From the NCBI GenBank assembly GCA_008933995.1, contig WARS01000011.1, positions 6,428,016 to 6,492,015 on the forward strand: DNA of 64,000 nt, given 5' to 3'. A program made the position numbers and the translations under genes. Shown here piece after piece: positions 50,255 to 64,000 of the stretch. A model generated the notes under the pieces. It was given only the letters and a program-made list of their open reading frames with translations, had not been told where the DNA came from and did no database searches. Position 1 is the first letter of the stretch. Every line of letters starts with the position of its first letter. Source of the stretch: Datnioides undecimradiatus. Taxonomy: Eukaryota > Chordata > Actinopteri > Lobotiformes > Datnioididae.

Positions 50255-50338
50255 CTCCACAGTGTTTGGCAATGGTAGAACTCACTCTGGTGGGCTGGAA
50301 GGATCCGGTGGTTCTAGACTTGCCAACAACTGACTGAG
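50255..50338 (+). ncRNA. mir182: microRNA 182 precursor
   Basis: The 5' arm TTTGGCAATGGTAGAACTCA (50265-50284) is the conserved miR-182-5p. The 3' arm TGGTTCTAGACTTGCCAACA (50309-50328) pairs with it. The genome continues CTCT where human miR-182 has CACT, a change at nucleotide 22, outside the seed. It is the third and last member of the cluster, 0.3 kb after mir-96. Confidence 0.97.
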
Positions 50339-51762
50339 AGCTTTAACCTGCCCTCCACCATCACACGACTCATCGCAGGAAGAGGAGTGTTTCTAGTTGT
50401 AGGATTGTTTCCTGTTTTAGTCGTTTTGCCTTGGTGTTACTGAAGGTGGCTGGTGTCAGGTTAAAGGGTGAGTTGTTGTTGGGTGTGTGAGTGACTGCAT
50501 GCAGAGCAGAGAGGGGTTCATATTGACCCCCCCCCCCCAATGTTCTTGCAGTCTCAGAACACTGTAGAAACTCTGCAAGTAAACAACAAGAACAAGCTAC
50601 ATAAAGTCCATTGAGTGTGCTGGTTTGGAACCCCCCCAAGAGATTGTAATTCTCTATTTGTTTTGCCTGTCCCCTTAATCACACACATGATGTTCCCTTG
50701 GGGTTGTCTTAGGAAAGAAGATCATACTGAAGGTATGAATGAGGACACATTTGACCAACTGGCCACAGCCCATCAATCCATACATAGGCAATTAAGCACT
50801 GAGTTGACTATCACCTGCCCCAGTCAATAGATCAATGGTGTTCATGTGTTTGGCTGTGAAACCTGTGGTTGTAAAGCCTCAGTGTGGGTGTTAGCAGCAG
50901 CAGCAGCAGCTAGCTAATGGTGCAACCTGATCCTGCTCAGTCAGTCCTGCTCAGAAGTCTGAGTGCTGCGTCAAACCATCAAACCCAATAGACACCTTGG
51001 AGAATGCTTCGTGATAAAGAGGAATTTATCAAACTTACAGTACTTAACAGAGCTGAGCTACCATGGAGGATACTGAGGTTAAAAACATATTAAAATAGAA
51101 GGGTTTTGTATTTTATGTAGAAAATCATGTGATGTTGGGATAAAATGTGTGCAAAGATCGTAGTATTCATAGTTATTAAAATGTCAATGCAAAGAAGGCT
51201 TTACAGTCATATGTTGTATTTAAATATTTTACTTATCACACATGTTATTACATTAACTGACACAAGTAAAGAACACACTTTAGTGGAAACAATGGTTTAT
51301 TCAATTTGGGGAAACTTCAAGGGCATTATCAACAGCCTTTTGTTTTGAGTATAAAAGTGTGAAAATGAAGAGAGAAGTTGTGTCCCGGGGAAAAAAGAGG
51401 GACAGTGAAGGATGGATGGAGAAAAAGCCAATATATGTCCATTATTTAGTGTATCACCGTAAAATAACAGAAATTCTTGCATGACGAAATATATCACTGG
51501 ATGCATGGATGAATGTCTGTGTTTGCTTGGGACGGAACAGTCATCAATCAGTGCCTGATACGGTGTGTTCATCATGTTTCAGTATGAGAGTCCATTATGG
51601 CAGACTGCAGGGGATGTGAGGTTAAGTGGTGCCAGTGGACGCAGAGAGAGAGGAAGGAGGGAGGCCGACATGCTGACAGCTGGTACGAGTGATTAGACCG
51701 TGTAGTGATGCAGGGAAGGCATCAAAGCTCTTTAGGGAGAATCCCTAACAGGGAGGAGGCTA

Positions 51763-51763
<1 letters not shown>

Positions 51764-51809
<46 letters not shown>
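51764..51809. repeat. (AC)n microsatellite
   Basis: About 22 uninterrupted AC units. Confidence 0.95.
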
Positions 51810-51812
<3 letters not shown>

Positions 51813-52480
51813 TCACACGCGGAATCCTGAACTTCCTGGTTGCTAAAACTGCCTTTAAACTGAGCACACAGGTCGAGCAGTGTATACGATGTACATGCCA
51901 TCTGTCATTCTCAGATGCATCACCAACCAATGGATTATCAGCAGGACTCATACACACACACGTTGTCTGACTATGGGGTACTGGCAATACAGGACAAGGA
52001 GTGGTGTCATTAGATTAGGTTGGGTGTGGAAGTCAGTGGATCTCCTCATTAATCTCTTAGACTAATGGCTGTTTAATTGCTATCATCTCAACTGTTTCAA
52101 TGTGCTGTACATCACTGTGCCACTTGTCTGTTACATTAAAGACTTTTCACACTAATCTCAGCATGATGAGTGTGAATTTATTGCGTAAAAAAGGTCAGAA
52201 TACCAAGACGAGATGAAATATACTGCCACCTCCTCGGGCCAATGCCAGGTGCACTGGTGGTGTATTGACAGACTGATTTTATAATTATTGTCACAGTGGT
52301 GACTTGAGAGTCAGGGAAAGTGACATTTGAGGTAAATCTGTAAAATATCTCAGTTTCATTCATCAGAAAGAGGAAGAAGGAGGAGAGTCATCAGCTCCTG
52401 TGGCATTAGTGACTCACCTTCAGTCTGCAGCTCCAATGAAACACAGTGTACAGTTCAATAAGGATCTTTACCCATGCCTT

Positions 52481-52481
<1 letters not shown>

Positions 52482-52512
<31 letters not shown>
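52482..52512. repeat. (AC)n microsatellite
   Basis: About 15 uninterrupted AC units. Confidence 0.95.
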
Positions 52513-52514
<2 letters not shown>

Positions 52515-54133
52515 GAGAGTCTGGATTACAGTAATCCAGGGATGGGGGTATTTTTAGGACTTCATGATCAGACACAGACAGGATGCAACAATTGAGGAAA
52601 AGAGATAATGATTATCATATGACCTGCTGGATCGTCTTGGAGCAATGTTAATTACGTAGCGTCTACCAAAACTAACTAACAGAATAGATTTCTTTTTGTT
52701 TTGTGAACTGAAATGTTTATTAAACCTTTTAGCAAAATACCTCAAAAATATTTTACCATATCATTTTGTTTATGATATTTGTTTAGTATTACACTTGATA
52801 CATTGGGTGTTTTTGAGGGGAAGAATAAAAATAAAATACATGTGTCAGGTTTTTAAGGAATGTATTGATCATGTTGATGAGATAGAGGTCTCAGAAACTT
52901 GCGTAGCAAATATGATACAAATGGTTTAATAGGCTTAAAATTAATTTCCCCCTTAAACTTTATTACAAGACAGTCTAAAGTCTGTTTGTACTGTTTATTT
53001 TTATGCATATAAATATTGCTTATAATGTCCTGTTTATACTGATTCTTATTGTTTACCTTCTCTTGTTTACATCTTACTTCTTTTTTCCATTCTTCCTATT
53101 TATTTATTGTTTTTATTGATGACTCCTTCTGTTTTGCTGTCCTCTTTGCTGCTGTTACAACTTTACTCTTATGGGACGAATAAAGGATTATCTTATCAAA
53201 TATAAAGTCTTGGTATGTACATTCATTCAAAAACAGGTAGGCTAGTATAACAATGTATAACCTTTTATTGTGCACACAAACAAACCAAGAGGATTAACAA
53301 GAGGATAAGCAGTGGTGCCCGCAAATGCCATGAATGTAAGTATCTTTATCTTTCTCTGACAAAATGCTGTTATGCCCTCTAGTGGGGAAACTCTGCAGCT
53401 CCAACACACAGGTCCAACTGGTCAAGGGTTACCATCAATTACTCTTTGTGAAGAACAAGTCAGAGTTTAATAGGAATCTATAGGGACAAAGATCAGATAT
53501 CCACCCGAATGTCTTCTTATTTTTTTATATTAAAATAATGAGACGGGCAAGGCATCAAAAGCTGTGAGAAAGAACAAAACTGCTTTTTTTATTACAATGT
53601 CTTACCTCAACTACTAAAGGGTTACTTAAGATTAATATTACATTTGGGTAAAAGTGGTAATGCTACATTCAGATCTGGATGATAAATAACATATGAAACT
53701 ATTTTACATGCCAAATGTGTTTCTCCATTACTGATAATAGATCGTCAGTTAACTGTCACTTGACATATCAACTCATGTGTTTAGTGGATATGATACTGAC
53801 TAAGGGTCGAGTGAGTGTATTTTATTCTAACTATATAATATTATATTAAAATGCAGAGAAGCAAAGAACTCACTTTCAGCACTTTGTGTTTCATTTTAAC
53901 TCTTAGTTTCAATCAGAATTAAATGTGATTACTTTCTGGATAATGTGAATATTTTACACAAAGAACAAACACATAGGACAGATATGACTGCTCATACACT
54001 GAAAAATCATTGAACTACAGTTTAAGTTTGCAGTTGACATCCAGTGTTTCCATAAAGATGAAACTGGACAGCAGAGGGCATCAGTGTCTGCAGGACTATG
54101 AAGACTTTGTCTCTTGGCTCTGTCTCTGGAGGG

Positions 54134-60721
<6,588 letters not shown>

Positions 60722-62163
60722 GCTGCCTCTCACACTGACCACACAGTGCAGAGCTGCAAGCTGATGCTGTTGAGGTGAACAGAGAGTGACGCTTTATGCC
60801 ACACCCTCACCCTGTTGAACCAGGTGACAGGTGGAGAGAAAACAGAGAGAGGAAAGCAGAAACAAGTGGAGTCTTTGTGTGGCCTAAAGAGGAGAATGCT
60901 GGGAGAAAAAGTTAGAAATGAAGAGAAGAAATAGAGCTGTGACGAAAGAGAAGCTCAGTCAAGTGTTACTTGAGGTCATAGATGAATGCGAGCATGTACA
61001 GTGCACTCTGCTCTCAGGGTATACAATAAAGAGACTGTAAAGAGATGCACGCACATGAACATACATTCAGGACAGAATCCAATTGTAAATGAGAAAGTGG
61101 CTAGTGGCAGAAGAACCAGGAAAGTGAAAAAACATAGGTTTTATAGTTGCATTCAGGGCGAGACTGCAGCTTAGCTTTCCTCAGGATATCGGACAGTTGA
61201 GCTGAACTTTGATTGTTTACTGTCCACGACACCTTTAAAGCAGCTCTTCAGTGTTAGTTAGAGTCTCTTAAAGGCACACTAAGTTCATCAGTTAACAAAT
61301 TTAACACATGCTGATCCATGCAAATTACAATGCAGTTAGTAAGCAGTTGGGTAATATCTCCTCCAACCCTGGAGGAGAGGAAAAAAACTGCTGATGTCAT
61401 AAAGATTATCACGGTAGTGTTAGATCTGGCCTGGAAGTCAGATTTTTAATTTTGGGCCGTTGAATTTTAAAGATTTAGACATTTACCAGATAGTAATAAT
61501 AAAAGATGCAATCTGCATGTATTATGGGAAATGTAGGATTCTGTGTTTTTGCAACTTGACTAATATTAAGAATAGAAAGACATCATCTACGGGCCTCTGC
61601 ACCTTTGATTTTGACCAATCCTAAATCCTACCTATGCCCCAAAACTCTGAAAATAGAAAATTGTTGGATTGTTGATGCAACAGAACCAAAAATATTGTTT
61701 TTAAAAAAAAAAAAAAAATAATAATTAAAAAAATAAATAAAAAAATAAAAAAATATTATATATATATTAAAAAAAGCTACATGTCTCAAACAGGGACAAG
61801 AGTGTCTGGTAAATTGACTTCTTTCAAGATCTACACCCTCACATTTTGTCAGACTTGGTGTTCGGCCCGACACAACGCTGACTTAAGGTGACATACCTGC
61901 CTCTGTAGCAGTATTCTCTAAGAAATGGACCCAAACCTAAGACTGTGTAAAGGTGGTGGCTCCTTTAAGCACCTCAGTCTTTTCAGAGACACAATATGAG
62001 TGCAATATGGGTGTGAGGCTGCTGGTCAAACATTCAAAGAGGCCTGCACTTTGCAGCTAAAATCATTAACAGCCTGATTATATGCAGATTCACACTTCAT
62101 GTGGGGCACACTTACAGATGCACCTATTGTATATAAAATGTCTCAATCAGAGTCCTCGCTCAC

Positions 62164-62460
62164 CATGTCAGTCTTCCTTGCTTCAATCACCAGCTCCCCT
62201 GTCTCACATGCAGGCTCCCCTGCCCCGTCTCTGTCCCGGCTCTGAGGCGTCCACCTCCTTTCTGCTGCCTTCAGCATCTGCAGCAGGTTGGGGCTTTTTG
62301 GTGACTGTTCTTTGCTGCTTTCCTCTGTGCTGGCAGCAGAAGCCTCCTCCTCTTCTTCTCCATTCAGCACAGCTCTGTCCTCCGTATGCGGTTCAGGATA
62401 CTCTTGAGGTAGTAACAGGTCCTCCCAGGAGGATCCTGTCTGCCGCTTTTCCTCTGCCAT
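62164..62460 (-). CDS. Possible alternative amino-terminal exon of ahcyl2
   Basis: A 99-codon exon opens with ATG at 62460 (MAEEKRQTGSSWEDLLLPQE) and ends in phase 0 with a good donor (GACATG|GTGAGC). Upstream, TTTGCCAG may be its acceptor after an untranslated exon. It is acidic and likely disordered (NGEEEEEASAASTEESSKEQ). It could splice in frame to the exon at 57900, giving a long ahcyl2 isoform; human AHCYL2 also has a long disordered N-terminus. I see no direct similarity to that sequence, so it could instead belong to an unrelated gene. Confidence 0.5.
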
Positions 62461-62469
62461 GACTTCTCT

Positions 62470-64000
62470 GGCAAACAGTAATGAAGTGAATTAGATTCCT
62501 GCTCAGGTGATCTGACAGCAGACCAGGTGGCAGCTCAGCCATACACAGCCCACATATATCTGATATTTCCTCCTGCAACGCATCTGTTTACTCTAAACAG
62601 CAGCAGATCTTGGCTTGCTTTGACTAAATGTAAAGTAGTTAATTAGTCCTGGATGCTGTGTGTGCAGAGTAAACGCTGATGTGAGCACTGCTTTTTGACA
62701 GAGGCAAATGTAACCTGGAAAATGCAGGAATGTAACTCACTTCGAGAGCCACGTAGGTGCAGTAGTTGTCTACATATGCCCTCATGCAGTCTTTTGTGCC
62801 AGAAGGTGCCCGGTTTGTGCTGAAAAGAGGCACTTACACCCAAGATCTGAGGCATTCAGACTTGCAGAGCCGCTTTTGTGTTGTCTTTGATAACACTGGC
62901 TCAAATCACAATGTGCACAAAATCCTGAGTGCAACGCAAACAGAGGGTTACATAATAAACAAACAGGCACTGTTATGTGTTTACATTAAACCCCACCAGC
63001 ATCAATAGTGGCCCCATGGTGACCAGCAACCTCCCTTTATGTCTTTGTGACCAGAAACTTCCTTTATGCGCCTGTTGCAATGCCGAAAGACGATATTAAA
63101 TTTTAATAAGGTTTTATATATATGGGTCATTGTTGAAGTATGAACACTGAAACATTTTGCTTGTTGTCCTGCTTTTGCTTCTCTGTTGAGATGAAGGATA
63201 ATGACAAAAACAGGGAATTTTGTACTACAAAGAGTTTGCCTTTGAAAGACAACTTAAGTCAGACACTGTCGCTTCAGATCAAGGTTTGAGTGTGAAATTT
63301 GGCCCTATACATCACCCTGTTCTGCTGAGTCACATAGAGAAGGGATCTGTTAATGGATGATGATGTATGACAGGACGGATGATACAGAAAGCAAATCCTG
63401 TTTTATTGTTCATATGTACACCTGGCTATTTTTGGATAGACATGAAAAATTGCACACCAATATTTGAAGTTTAAGTGTTAGTTTTTAGTTTTGTTATGTT
63501 TACTGACATGGATGAAGGTCAGTCAGAGACTTTGGTCATTAGATCTGCAATTTGTCATCTGCCTGTTACAGTTCTTGTACAGCTTTCACAGTATTCACAC
63601 ACACAAGGTCACATTTTGAAGTGCTCGCTTTGTCAGGGTCACATACACATACCAAATGTTTCACAGACTCATATTGCCACAAATGTTTTAACAGCATCAA
63701 CAGGACATAGTTAAACTTTCCTTCAGTGAGCCCTCCGGTTTCTGAATATCAGTAGAAGACATGGTTTTTGCTCCACTAGAGGGTGCAAAAGTTCCACAGC
63801 TGTCCACAGGCGCTTTCCCACAGCTGAGACAGAAAAACACTCTGTCCTTTCTTTCCTCGGTGTGAAGACTGTGGGAGGATCAGGATTCAGTTTGACTCTG
63901 GTCTGTTTTTGTGTCTGACAGGAGCTGGGAAAGGTTCATGAAACTCAGCCCAGAGGGAGGGCAGGGAGGGGGAATTCATACTGTATCCAGTCCTCTAAAG
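62470..64000. other. Upstream flank, no gene seen
   Basis: Sequence beyond the last ahcyl2-side exon holds only short chance ORFs. A promoter or untranslated exon for the exon at 62460 may lie here, but I cannot place it. Confidence 0.5.

Larger units (their letters stand above)
47715..50345 (+). ncRNA. Presumed primary transcript of the miR-183/96/182 cluster, with two 5' exons
   Basis: Exon 1 runs from about 47715 to 47801 (CTG|GTAGGT). Exon 2 runs 48022..48575 (acceptor CCATAG, donor TCAAG|GTAAGA). The three hairpins then follow on the same strand. This is inferred from splice signals, TATA box and position; there is no transcript evidence in the sequence itself. Downstream exon limits and the 3' end are not determined. 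Confidence 0.45.
50345..54130. other. Intergenic between mir-182 and ahcyl2; no gene seen
   Basis: AT-rich, with two (AC)n microsatellites and a CTCF-like core with one mismatch at 53372-53385 (reverse complement CCACTAGAGGGCAT). The left part may belong to the tail of the miRNA primary transcript and the right part to the ahcyl2 3' UTR. Confidence 0.5.

Overview
This is a vertebrate nuclear window, almost certainly from a teleost fish. Every gene is split by introns with GT-AG borders, a few of them GC-AG or U12-type. Intergenic DNA is AT-rich and carries hAT transposon relics and dinucleotide microsatellites. Two egg-envelope genes have the fish choriogenin layout (signal peptide, Pro/Gln repeats, trefoil, ZP domain, furin site). 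A CAX-type cation/H+ exchanger, known from fish but to my knowledge not from placental mammals, is also present. I rebuilt exons by hand from splice sites, and the reading frame closes exactly across all exons of tmem263, cax1, klhdc10, ube2h and ahcyl2.

Layout. 1-3.2 kb: tmem263 (+). 4.57-7.20 kb and 11.8-14.3 kb: tandem copies of a ZP1/ZPB (choriogenin H-type) gene (-), each with its reading frame broken more than once. 16.5-17.2 kb: hAT transposon relic. 17.4-24.9 kb: cax1 (+, 20 coding exons). 27.4-31.1 kb: klhdc10 (-), tail-to-tail with cax1. 34.5-41.3 kb: ube2h (+), head-to-head with klhdc10 and with a U12-type first intron. 49.75-50.34 kb: the sensory-organ microRNA cluster mir-183/mir-96/mir-182 (+), with a probable promoter and two spliced 5' exons at 47.68-48.58 kb. 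54.1-60.7 kb: ahcyl2 (-), with a further possible amino-terminal exon at 62.16-62.46 kb.

The right half (klhdc10, ube2h, miR-183 cluster, ahcyl2) matches the gene content of human 7q32, which supports the orthology calls. The left half (tmem263, ZP genes, cax1) is a different neighbourhood.

The genes do not form one pathway. Themes include oocyte coat (ZP copies), vacuolar or lysosomal calcium/proton exchange (cax1), ubiquitin transfer (the E2 enzyme ube2h and the cullin substrate receptor klhdc10), sensory-cell post-transcriptional control (the miRNA cluster) and IP3-receptor/ion-transport regulation (ahcyl2, an IRBIT-family protein). The most notable observations are the intact miRNA cluster with a possible 88-codon ORF in its presumed primary transcript, the double decay of the ZP pair with a near-identical block suggesting gene conversion, two GC-AG introns in cax1, the U12 intron of ube2h and a 7-bp terminal coding microexon in ahcyl2.
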